Source: Streptomyces finlayi (GTDB lineage: Bacteria; Actinomycetota; Actinomycetes; Streptomycetales; Streptomycetaceae). Taken from it: a stretch of 64,000 nucleotides of DNA. This document shows, piece after piece, positions 17,552-24,978 of this stretch (the first letter of the stretch is position 1; each line of letters opens with the position of its first letter). The notes under the pieces were generated by a model. That model had not been told where the DNA came from. It was given only the letters and a program-made list of their open reading frames with translations, and searched no databases. Location of the stretch: assembly GCF_014216315.1 (NCBI RefSeq), contig NZ_CP045702.1, forward strand, positions 3,720,001 through 3,784,000, given 5' to 3'. Position numbers and translations under genes: made by a program.

Positions 17552-18567
17552 GAACCGTTCCCCTTCTGCGTTGCGGCGCCGACGGACGCGGCGGGTGCCG
17601 CGGGAGCCGCTTGCGGCGCCTCTTCGGTACGGAAGACCTCGGCGATGTGGTGACGCCGCTGTTCCATCCGTACGAGGCCGAGTCCGAGCCCGGCGACGCT
17701 GTCGCGGACGATGTCGTACGTCTCCTCGCCGGCCGCTTCGACCAGGAGGATGTGGCCCGCCCCCGGCAGCCCCTCCACGTCGAGGCCGTCGAGGCCGATC
17801 AGCGGGACTCCTGCTCCGGTGAGGACCTTGCGCAGTGCGGCGGTGCCGTCGGGGTGGGTGTCGCTGTCGGTGACCTCGACCGCGAGGGTGGTGGTGGTCT
17901 GGGTGAAGTCGCTGGTGGAGCTCGACCGCAGCAGGCTGCCGCCGTCGACGACGACCACGTGGTCGCAGGTGCGCTCGAGTTCGCCCAGGAGGTGGGAGGT
18001 GACGAGCACGGAGATGCCGAAGTCGGTGTGGATGCGGCGGATCAGACCGAGCATCTCGTCGCGTCCGACCGGGTCCAGGCCGTTGGTCGGCTCGTCGAGC
18101 AGGACCAACTGCGGGTCGTGGACGAGTGCCTGGGCCAGCTTCACCCGCTGCTTCATGCCGGTCGAGTAGCCACCGATGGGCCGGTAGCGCTCCTCGTACA
18201 GACCGACGTGGCGCAGCGTGTCGGCGGTGCGCTCGCGCGCCGCCGTGGGAGGCAGGCCGGACATCCTGGCCATGTGCACGACGAACTCGGTCGCCGACAC
18301 GTCTGGGGGCAGGCAGTCGTGCTCGGGCATGTATCCCACGCGCTCCCGGATGGCGGCGCCACTGGTGGCGACGTCGAGCCCGAGCACCGCGGCCCGGCCC
18401 TCGGTGGCGGGGGACAGACCCAGCAGGATCTTGATCAGTGTGGACTTGCCGGCCCCGTTGGAACCCACCAGGCCGGTTACGCCGGGTCCGATGTCCAGGG
18501 TGAGCCGGTCAAGCGCGGTCACCCGGGGGAACCGCTTGCTCAGGCTTTCGGTCACGATCACAGTCAC
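17548..18567 (-). CDS. ABC transporter ATPase (first gene of exporter operon)
   Basis: The ATPase has Walker A (GSNGAGKSTLIK), signature YSTGMKQRVKLA and Walker B (LVLLDEPTNGLD), followed by a C-terminal regulatory tail and a final Ala/Pro-rich stretch. Several GTG codons lie close together (18567, 18561, 18555); I chose 18567. No strong ribosome site is seen. This is the promoter-proximal gene of a four-gene ATPase-permease-ATPase-permease operon. The promoter should lie in 18568-18837, which also contains a CTGTCCACA DnaA-box-like nonamer (18731-18739). Confidence 0.9.
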   Translation of the reverse strand: MTVIVTESLSKRFPRVTALDRLTLDIGPGVTGLVGSNGAGKSTLIKILLGLSPATEGRAAVLGLDVATSGAAIRERVGYMPEHDCLPPDVSATEFVVHMARMSGLPPTAARERTADTLRHVGLYEERYRPIGGYSTGMKQRVKLAQALVHDPQLVLLDEPTNGLDPVGRDEMLGLIRRIHTDFGISVLVTSHLLGELERTCDHVVVVDGGSLLRSSSTSDFTQTTTTLAVEVTDSDTHPDGTAALRKVLTGAGVPLIGLDGLDVEGLPGAGHILLVEAAGEETYDIVRDSVAGLGLGLVRMEQRRHHIAEVFRTEEAPQAAPAAPAASVGAATQKGNGS

Positions 18568-18837
18568 GTCTTCGAAGGTAGTGGCGCGGACCACAGCGGT
18601 CGTCAGACCTGGCGGCTGGATCCGCGTCCGACTCCAGGCGTACGGACCCGTAGGGGGGACCTCACAAGGGAGGACGTCAGGATTCCGGTCCGCAGGGCTC
18701 CCAGGTCGTCCGCAGACCCCCGGTGTAACCCTGTCCACAGGTCAGGCACACCCCTTGACGTAGCCGCCGGACATTGTCACATTCATCAGTGTCACGTTAC
18801 GGCCACGTACCGCGCACGTCAGGGAACGGACGGTTGC

Positions 18838-19689
18838 ATGACCTTCGCAGCGAAGGACGGAAAGGCCCCGGAACTGCGGGGGTTCAGAGAAGTGCAGCGC
18901 CTCGCGTACGACTGCGCGGAGGCGGTCGCCGCCCAGCTCAGGCCGGGGGTGACGGAGCGCGAGGCGGCGCGGATGCAGCGCGACTGGCTGCGTGAGCGCG
19001 GTGTGCGGGACTGGTTCCATCTCCCGTTCGCCTGGTTCGGTGACCGCACGGCGTTCGCGGGCTTCAAGGTGCCGCTGCAGTTCTTCCCGACCAGCCGGAA
19101 GCTCGAACCGGGCATGCCGTTCATCCTCGACATGGCCCCGGTCCACAAGGGGTTCACCGCCGACATCGGCTACTCCGGCTGCCTCGGACTCAGCCCTCTG
19201 CACGACAGGCTGCTGGCCGATCTGGAAGCGCACCGCGAGCTGATCCTGCGCGAGGTCCGTGAGCGGCGCTCCCTGCGCGAGATCTACGAGGACGTGGAGC
19301 GCCTCATGATCCGGCAGGGGTACGCGAACCGGCACCGGGCGTATCCCTTCGGGGTCATCGCCCACAAGGTCGACCGGGTCACCGAAAGACGCTGGTCGCC
19401 GCATGTCTTCGGATTCGGCACGCAGTCGCTCAAGGGGCTGGCGAGCGACGCCCTGCACGGCCACCGGGACGGCTGGTCGCCGCTGTGGAGCCCGTACCGC
19501 TTCTCCGACCACCTGCCGCGGCCGGGGCTGTGGGCGGTCGAACCGCACCTCGGGTTCCGGGGTACGGGCGCGAAGTTCGAGGAGATCCTGGTCGTCACTG
19601 ATTCAAAGGATCCCGAGCAGAGCGCGTTCTGGCTCGACGACGATCTGCCGCACGTGCGGCGCTGGGCAGAGGAGAAGGTGACGGCGTGA
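18838..19689 (+). CDS. M24-family (creatinase/aminopeptidase-like) hydrolase
   Basis: The 283-residue protein is a single pita-bread domain without the N-terminal domain of aminopeptidase P. Metal-ligand candidates are FILDMAPVHKGFTADIGY, IAHKVDRV, WAVEPHLG and KFEEILVVT. The substrate is unknown. ATG 18838 opens the domain directly. The stop overlaps the GTG of the next gene, so hydrolase, fusion protein and MerR regulator form an operon. Confidence 0.85.
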   Translation: MTFAAKDGKAPELRGFREVQRLAYDCAEAVAAQLRPGVTEREAARMQRDWLRERGVRDWFHLPFAWFGDRTAFAGFKVPLQFFPTSRKLEPGMPFILDMAPVHKGFTADIGYSGCLGLSPLHDRLLADLEAHRELILREVRERRSLREIYEDVERLMIRQGYANRHRAYPFGVIAHKVDRVTERRWSPHVFGFGTQSLKGLASDALHGHRDGWSPLWSPYRFSDHLPRPGLWAVEPHLGFRGTGAKFEEILVVTDSKDPEQSAFWLDDDLPHVRRWAEEKVTA

Positions 19690-21458
19690 AGCTGCGTGAA
19701 GCGCGCGAGCGCTGGGTCAGTACGGGCGGCATCGAGCTGTGCGTCGCCGAGCTGGGCGACGTCTCCAGGCCGACGGTCGTGCTGGTGCACGGATACCCGG
19801 ACAGCAAGGAGGTCTGGTCGGAGGTGGCGTCACGGCTGGCCGATGAGTGGCACGTCGTGCTGTACGACGTGCGCGGCCACGGCAGGTCGACGGCGCCCTC
19901 CCCCCTGCGGGGCGGTTTCACGCTGGAGAAGCTCACGGACGACTTCCTGGCGGTGGCGGACGCGGTGAGCCCCGACCGGCCGGTGCACGTGGTGGGACAC
20001 GACTGGGGTTCGGTGCAGGCGTGGGAGTTCGCCACCGTCAAGCGGACCGAGGGGCGGATCGCCTCCTTCACCTCCATGTCCGGGCCCTCGCTCGACCACT
20101 TCGGTCACTGGATCAAGCAGCGCATGAGCCGGCCCACACCGCGCAGGGTCGGCCAGTTGCTGGGTCAGGGCGCCAAGTCCTGGTACGTGTACATGCTGCA
20201 CACGCCGGTCCTTCCGGAGCTCGCCTGGCGCGGTCCCCTCGGAAAGCAGTGGCCGCGGATCCTCCAGCGCATGGAGAAGGTCCCCGCGGACGGCTATCCG
20301 ACACCGTCGCTGCCCCAGGACGCCGCGCACGGCGCCTGGCTCTACCGTGACAACGTCCGGCCCCGGCTGCGCAGGCCGCGGACCGACGCGTACGCACATG
20401 TCCCGGTCCAGCTCATCACACCGACCGAGGACTTCTTCCTCTCGGAATCGCTTTACGACCAACTGGAGCTCTGGGCTCCGCAGTTGGTGCGCCGTGCGCT
20501 GCCGGCCAAGCACTGGGTGCCCCGGACCAGGCCGGACCAGCTGTCCGCCTGGATCAGTGAGTTCGTAGCCGCCAACGAGGCGGCGCGGCAGGGCGGTCTG
20601 CCGGTTCAGGGCACCTCGGCGACCGGGGCGTACGCCGACCGGTTCGGCGGGCAACTGGTCCTGGTGACGGGGGCGGCCGGGGGGATCGGCCGTGCCACGG
20701 CCTTCGCGTTCGCCGAGGCGGGCGCCCGGGTGGTGGCCGTGGACCGCGACGGGGAAGGTGCGGCCCGGACGGCGGAGATGGCTCAGCTGATCGGCTCACC
20801 CGCCGCGTGGGGCGAGACGGTCGACGTCAGCGACGAGCAGGCGGTGGAGAAGCTCGCCGAGAAGGTCGCCCGGGAGTACGGGATCGTCGATGTCCTGGTG
20901 AACAACGCCGGGATAGGCCTGTCCGGCTCCTTCCTGGACACGACGAGCGAGGAATGGAAGAACGTCCTCGACGTCAATCTGTGGGGTGTCATCCACGGCT
21001 GCCGGATCTTCGGCAAGCAGATGGCGGACCGAGGCCAGGGCGGCCACATCGTCAACCTGGCGTCCGCCGCGGCCTTCCAGCCCTCGCGGGCCCTGCCCGC
21101 GTACAGCACGTCCAAGGCAGCCGTGCTGATGCTCAGCGAGTGCCTGCGGGCCGAGCTGGCGGAGAAGTCCATCGGAGTCAGCGCGATCTGCCCCGGCATC
21201 GTCAACACGAACATCACGGCGACCACGCGGTTCGCCGGTACGGACGCGACGGAGGAAAAGCGCCTCAGGAACCGGACCGGTCGGCTCTACGGCCTCCGGA
21301 ACTATCCGCCGGAGAAGGTCGCCGACGCGATCCTCAAGGCCGTGGTCCGCAATCAGGCCGTCGTGCCCGTCACCCCGGAAGCCCGGGGCGCACGGCTGCT
21401 GTCCCGGGTGAGCCCCGGGGTGCTGCGCGGCATCGCCCGTCTGAAGCCGCCGCTGTGA
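19686..21458 (+). CDS. EphD-like fusion: alpha/beta hydrolase plus short-chain dehydrogenase
   Basis: Residues 1-300 are an alpha/beta hydrolase with LVHGYPDSKEVW (oxyanion region) and the nucleophile elbow VGHDWGSV, as in epoxide hydrolases; a catalytic histidine may be in AKHWVPRTRP. Residues 315-590 are a classical SDR with TGAAGGIGRA, NNAGIG and YSTSK. The same fusion occurs in Mycobacterium tuberculosis EphD. It may process an epoxide or ester and then reduce or oxidise the product. It sits in an operon with an M24 hydrolase and a MerR regulator; overlaps of four bases on both sides imply co-translation. Confidence 0.92.
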   Translation: MKLREARERWVSTGGIELCVAELGDVSRPTVVLVHGYPDSKEVWSEVASRLADEWHVVLYDVRGHGRSTAPSPLRGGFTLEKLTDDFLAVADAVSPDRPVHVVGHDWGSVQAWEFATVKRTEGRIASFTSMSGPSLDHFGHWIKQRMSRPTPRRVGQLLGQGAKSWYVYMLHTPVLPELAWRGPLGKQWPRILQRMEKVPADGYPTPSLPQDAAHGAWLYRDNVRPRLRRPRTDAYAHVPVQLITPTEDFFLSESLYDQLELWAPQLVRRALPAKHWVPRTRPDQLSAWISEFVAANEAARQGGLPVQGTSATGAYADRFGGQLVLVTGAAGGIGRATAFAFAEAGARVVAVDRDGEGAARTAEMAQLIGSPAAWGETVDVSDEQAVEKLAEKVAREYGIVDVLVNNAGIGLSGSFLDTTSEEWKNVLDVNLWGVIHGCRIFGKQMADRGQGGHIVNLASAAAFQPSRALPAYSTSKAAVLMLSECLRAELAEKSIGVSAICPGIVNTNITATTRFAGTDATEEKRLRNRTGRLYGLRNYPPEKVADAILKAVVRNQAVVPVTPEARGARLLSRVSPGVLRGIARLKPPL

Positions 21459-22417
21459 CCGGCGGCGGGGCCGGGGGTGGCGGCGGACCGTCGGCCGCGG
21501 AAGGCCGGCCGGACGCCGAGTACCGGATCGAGGACCTGGCCCACGCCAGCGGCGCCACGGTCCGCACCATCCGCGCCTACCAGGACCGGGGGCTGCTGCC
21601 CACGCCGGAACGGCGCGGCCGGGCCAATGTCTACCGGTACACGCACCTGGCCCGGCTGCGGCAGATCGCGGACCTCCTGGAGCGGGGCTACACCCTGGCC
21701 AGCATCAAGGAACTGCTGGAGGCGTGGGACGCCGGCCGCGGTCTGGGCGGTGTGCTCGGGCTGGTCGCCGAAGTGCAGGGCCCGTGGACCGATGAGGAGG
21801 CGGGCCGGATCTCCCGCGCCGAACTGGACACGCGGTTCGGATCGACGCAGGACGACACGGCCGTCGACGAGGCCGTGGCTCTCGGCGTACTCGAACGCGT
21901 CCCGGGAAAGGAGGACGAGTTCCTGGTGCCGAGCCCCCAAGAACTGTCCGTGGCAGCCGAGTTGTACGCGGCGGGCGTGCCGTTGTCCGCGATTTCCGGC
22001 CACCTCAGAGAACTTCGGGGCCAGGTCGAGCACATCGCCTCGCGCTTCCTGGAGTTCACCACGGAGCACGTCTTCGCCCGCTATCTCGGGCACAGCCCGC
22101 CGACGGACGCGGACGCGGCGGAGGCGGCGTCCATGGTGCGACGGCTCCGCCCGCTCGCCCAGCAAACGGTCGACGCCGAACTGGCCCGTGCGATGCGGAT
22201 GTTCGCCACCCGCCACCTGAACCACCACCTGGGCTCCGAGGCACTGAACGACGACAGCTCGCCACGCCCCGTCCTTCTGCCCGCCGGGACAGTGCGCTCC
22301 GTCCAGGCGCTGGTTGGGCCTGAGCGGGTGGAGGCGTTCGTGGCGGCGGCCACGGAACGCGAGGTACAAGCCCGCACATTGGACATTCTTGCCGCATCCC
22401 ACCCAAAGGGTAAGTAA
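21455..22417 (+). CDS. MerR-family transcriptional regulator
   Basis: The 320-residue protein has a glycine-rich leader, then the MerR winged helix (YRIEDLAHASGATVRTIRAYQDRGLLP ... LLERGYTLASIKELLEAWD). A long C-terminal alpha-helical domain of about 200 residues follows, with no obvious cysteine metal site. It probably senses a small organic effector and controls its own operon. GTG 21455 overlaps the stop of the fusion gene. Confidence 0.9.
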   Translation: MTGGGAGGGGGPSAAEGRPDAEYRIEDLAHASGATVRTIRAYQDRGLLPTPERRGRANVYRYTHLARLRQIADLLERGYTLASIKELLEAWDAGRGLGGVLGLVAEVQGPWTDEEAGRISRAELDTRFGSTQDDTAVDEAVALGVLERVPGKEDEFLVPSPQELSVAAELYAAGVPLSAISGHLRELRGQVEHIASRFLEFTTEHVFARYLGHSPPTDADAAEAASMVRRLRPLAQQTVDAELARAMRMFATRHLNHHLGSEALNDDSSPRPVLLPAGTVRSVQALVGPERVEAFVAAATEREVQARTLDILAASHPKGK

Positions 22418-22597
22418 GTTGATCAAATTCCGCTTTTAGTAAGTGTCTTGTCCACAGAATTGCCAATCCGCCTGTGGATAACCGCAGTTGGCTGTGGATC
22501 AAACCTCGTGCCGCCTGTACTCCCGAAGAAATCGAGGAATCGAGGAATCGAAGAAATCAGGGTGCGCCGGGAGGAGCGCCGGAGGCATCCTGGCCGG
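22418..22597. other. Gap with a second DnaA-box group
   Basis: This gap between the MerR gene and kptA contains TTGTCCACA at 22448-22456 (+), TTATCCACA at 22473-22481 (-) and TGATCCACA at 22493-22501 (-): three DnaA-box-like nonamers in 54 bases. The following 60 bases carry tandem GAATCGA/GAAATC-type repeats. No gene is seen. Confidence 0.65.
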
Positions 22598-23140
22598 ATG
22601 GACGACCAACGTGCCGTCAGCGTGTCGAAATTCCTCTCGCGTCACCTCAGACATCAGCCGGAGCTCATCGGCCTCACGCTCGACGCCCAGGGCTGGGTAC
22701 CGATCGACGACCTCCTGCGCGCGACCGCCCGACAGGGATTCGCCCTCACACGAGGCGAGCTGGAGCACGTGGTCGCGGCCAACGACAAACAGCGCTTCGC
22801 CGTGGACGGCGACCGCATCCGGGCGAGCCAGGGACACAGCGTCCCCGTGGAACTCGGGCTGCCTCCTGCCGAGCCGCCCGCGTACCTCTACCACGGCACT
22901 GTCGGCCGTGCCCTGGCCCGGATCCGCGCGGAAGGTCTGCGCCCCATGGACCGCCACCATGTCCACCTCTCGCCGGACCGCGGAACCGCGACCCGCGTCG
23001 GTGCGCGCCGGGGCCGTCCCGTCGTCCTGTCGGTGGACGCGGGGGCGATGAACCGGGCGGGCCACGTCTTCCACGTCAGCGCCAACGGGGTCTGGCTGAC
23101 CGACGCCGTACCACCGGCATTCCTGCGCCTGCGCGACTGA
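22598..23140 (+). CDS. kptA: RNA 2'-phosphotransferase (Tpt1/KptA family)
   Basis: The 180-residue protein has the family pattern: LSRHLRHQPELIGLTLDAQGWVPIDDLL, then NDKQRFAVDGDRIRASQGHS, YHGTVGRALARI and HVHLSPDRGTATRVGARRG. KptA transfers an internal RNA 2'-phosphate to NAD+, giving ADP-ribose 1'',2''-cyclic phosphate. Its bacterial role is unclear. ATG 22598 opens the conserved domain; GGAGG lies further upstream than usual. It is the last core gene before the integration hotspot. Confidence 0.93.
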   Translation: MDDQRAVSVSKFLSRHLRHQPELIGLTLDAQGWVPIDDLLRATARQGFALTRGELEHVVAANDKQRFAVDGDRIRASQGHSVPVELGLPPAEPPAYLYHGTVGRALARIRAEGLRPMDRHHVHLSPDRGTATRVGARRGRPVVLSVDAGAMNRAGHVFHVSANGVWLTDAVPPAFLRLRD

Positions 23141-23346
23141 GGCGCTCACGCCTTACGGGCGCCCCGTGGCAACGCGCCAGGCTGCCCAGACCCTTGCGGA
23201 GATCGTCGAGATTCATGACCGGCCTGACCTCGGCCCCGGCCTGAAGGTCCGCCCATCCACCGCTGGAGCGGCCCTCGCACGCTACCGCGAGGGCTGTGGC
23301 AACCCAGCGGGGGATGTCCGGTACTGCCCTTGCTCCCAGTCACCGG
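23141..23346. other. Gap before the first target-gene fragment
   Basis: No gene can be supported. A minus-strand frame here reads a protein-like stretch (MNLDDLRKGLGSLARCHGAP) but has no start, homologue or boundary that I can justify. It replaces the 5' end of the first LLM fragment, so a deletion or rearrangement has occurred. Confidence 0.4.
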
Positions 23347-23499
23347 ACCACCTACGACCACCTCTCCTGGCGCGCCTTCCGGGACGGGCCGTGGTTCGGG
23401 GCGGTACCCACGTTGACCGCAGCGGCGACGGCCACGCAGACCATGCGTTTGGGTGCTCTCGTCACTTCAGTCAAGTCGTGTTCACCTATCGCAGACTGA
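23347..23499 (+). pseudogene. LLM oxidoreductase fragment 1 (internal N-terminal piece)
   Basis: The piece TYDHLSWRAFRDGPWFGAV ... TQTMRLGALVTS matches about residues 38-80 of the intact LLM-class oxidoreductase at 35733-36635. It then switches at VTS|VKSCSPIAD to non-homologous sequence and stops. Its own first 37 codons are missing. It is probably what remains of the original chromosomal gene beside kptA, cut at the integration site. Confidence 0.75.
23461..23490 (+). other. attL-type junction 1
   Basis: The target-gene half GTCACT is followed by TC (23467-23468) and the element arm AGTCAAG, then TTCACCTATCGC. The same arm follows the other two fragments. The CAAGCC arm repeat is CAAGTC here, so this site is partly degenerate. 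Confidence 0.65.
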
Positions 23500-23544
23500 C
23501 CTGCGAAAACGCGGCAAGAGTGCACGAAGGACCGGCGTGGGCGC

Positions 23545-23937
23545 TCAGACCGGCTCGACGGCGATGCGAGGGCGGCACAGACGGCGCAGGTCATCCGTGT
23601 CGCTCGTGATGACAGTGACGTCGCCGTGCTCCGCGTGAGCCGTAGCCGCGAGCATCGCATCGATGGCGTATCTGTGGCCGTGCAGGCTTTCCGCGGCGAG
23701 CAGTCTGCTTGCCGCACGTGCGATCTCCTCCGAGACGGGGCGCACCTTGGCCAGGGAAACGGCATGGTCGAACGCTGCCTGCGGCACCTTCGGGTCGCGT
23801 GCTTCCACCAGCGTGGCGGCGCTCGTCACGACGAGCAGGTCCAGTCTGCGGGCGACGTCCAGCCATACGGTCATGTCGCGGTGCCGGCGGGAGAGCTTGG
23901 TGAGGGCCTCGCTGTCGAGAACGAGAGTCCCGCTCAT
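23545..23937 (-). CDS. PIN-domain toxin (VapC-like)
   Basis: The 130-residue protein has PIN-domain acidic residues in LVLDSEALTKL, VTSAATLVEA, YAIDAMLAATA and VITSDTDDLRRL. VapC toxins are Mg-dependent ribonucleases. The ATG start overlaps the stop of the upstream antitoxin-like gene by four bases, a typical toxin-antitoxin arrangement. It lies between attL-type junctions 1 and 2, so it is cargo of an otherwise vanished element. Confidence 0.88.
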   Translation of the reverse strand: MSGTLVLDSEALTKLSRRHRDMTVWLDVARRLDLLVVTSAATLVEARDPKVPQAAFDHAVSLAKVRPVSEEIARAASRLLAAESLHGHRYAIDAMLAATAHAEHGDVTVITSDTDDLRRLCRPRIAVEPV

Positions 23938-24215
23938 GCGGCGTCCGCTGGAGCGGACTCACCGCGGTGGGCAGCGTGGTGGGCACGGATGCGCTCGGCC
24001 TTGTCCGACGCCTCGGCAGGGTCGACAGGGCCGTGCTCCGCTTCCGCGGTGGCAATGTACTCGTCGATGGCTTCGCGTTGGAGCTGCCGCTGTACGGCCT
24101 CCTCGATATAAGAGGAGACGCCTTGCTTGCCGGCGCGTGCGCGGATCGCCTCCAGGGTCTCGGCGCGCAGGGAGACGCTGGTGACTCGGGTCTTGCCGGG
24201 GCGGGGCGTATCCAT
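23934..24215 (-). CDS. Ribbon-helix-helix antitoxin (VapB-like)
   Basis: The 93-residue protein begins MDTPRPGKTRVTSVSLRAET with a strand-helix-helix pattern (LEAIRARAGKQGVSSYIEEAVQRQL) typical of MetJ/Arc-type antitoxins. The acidic C-terminal tail would bind the toxin. An ATG at 24233 would add six residues; neither start has a clear ribosome site and the transcript may be leaderless. Autoregulation at the near-palindrome TGTAGTACA just upstream is plausible. Confidence 0.8.
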   Translation of the reverse strand: MDTPRPGKTRVTSVSLRAETLEAIRARAGKQGVSSYIEEAVQRQLQREAIDEYIATAEAEHGPVDPAEASDKAERIRAHHAAHRGESAPADAA

Positions 24216-24264
24216 AGGGGAAGTGTAGTACATGACCTGTTAACTCGCTGGCGTTCCGCAATGC

Positions 24265-24564
24265 CTACCGGCGGCCGGCGACGAGCGTGCTGAGGCGGTC
24301 GCCAATGGCGGAGACGCCCGGACGGGGCTCGTTCTCGTAGTTCTCGTAGTACCAGGGCTTGCGTCGGCACAGCAGCGCCTCGCCGTGCTCGGTCCAGGTG
24401 AATCCGGGCTTCCGCAACAGCCTCCGGAACACCGCGTCGACTGTCTTCGGGTGGGCAGCGGCCAGTCGGCGGATCGGCAGTAGCGCGATCGACTCCTCAC
24501 GCAGGTACGTGCGCAGCAGATCCTGGTGCCGTCCGCACCGGCGGAAAGCCCGCGTATCGTCGGG
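24265..24564 (-). pseudogene. C-terminal remnant of an unidentified gene
   Basis: An open frame with no start codon upstream reads HQDLLRTYLREESIALLPI, then RRLAAAHPKTVDAVFRRLLR and ENEPRPGVSAIGDRLSTLVA. It looks like the end of a real protein. It is cut exactly where the second LLM fragment and its short leader begin, so it was truncated when that segment was acquired. Family unknown. Confidence 0.4.
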
Positions 24565-24566
24565 TC

Positions 24567-24812
24567 ATGCGTCTGAGCACGGTGATCCTCCCCATCCACC
24601 CGTGGGGCAAAGCACAGAAGACCTGGCGGCGGGCCGAAGACCTCGGATTCCACGCCGCGTACACGTACGACCACCTCTCGTGGCGGTCCTTCCGGGACGG
24701 ACCGTGGTTCGGTGCCGTCCCCACGCTCACGGCCGCAGCGACCGTAACGCAGAGTATCCGTTTGGGTACGCTGGTGACTTCAGTCAAGCCTCTTTCACCT
24801 ATCGCGGCGTGA
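24567..24812 (+). pseudogene. LLM oxidoreductase fragment 2 (N-terminal third)
   Basis: It encodes MRLSTVILPIHPWGKAQKTW ... SIRLGTLVTS, homologous to the first 80 residues of LLM-class oxidoreductases, then VKPLSPIAA and a stop. The reading frame is undamaged up to the crossover point. Its sequence differs clearly from fragments 1 and 3, so these are not recent duplications of each other. It shares a short leader (TATCGTCG...ATGCGTCTGAG) with fragment 3. Confidence 0.85.
24770..24800 (+). other. attL-type junction 2
   Basis: The target half GGTGACT is followed by TC (24780-24781) and AGTCAAGCCTCTTTCACCTATCG. The element arm agrees with junctions 1 and 3. Confidence 0.75.
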
Positions 24813-24978
24813 CCTGGGCGAATTCGTTGTCTCCGACTCAGATACCGATGAGCCGGACGCGGTCAGCGCACAGCAGGGCCATGTCATCGTCCGTCTGGCA
24901 GCCGACCAGGGGGTGATGGGGACAGCGGTTCCCCGCCTGGACGACGCCGGGTCAGGGCGGACCAGTAGAACGGACCGG

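Noticed and set aside
23146..23346. Protein-like minus-strand frame beside kptA
   Set aside because: No start, no family and uncertain boundaries; GC-rich DNA gives such frames by chance.
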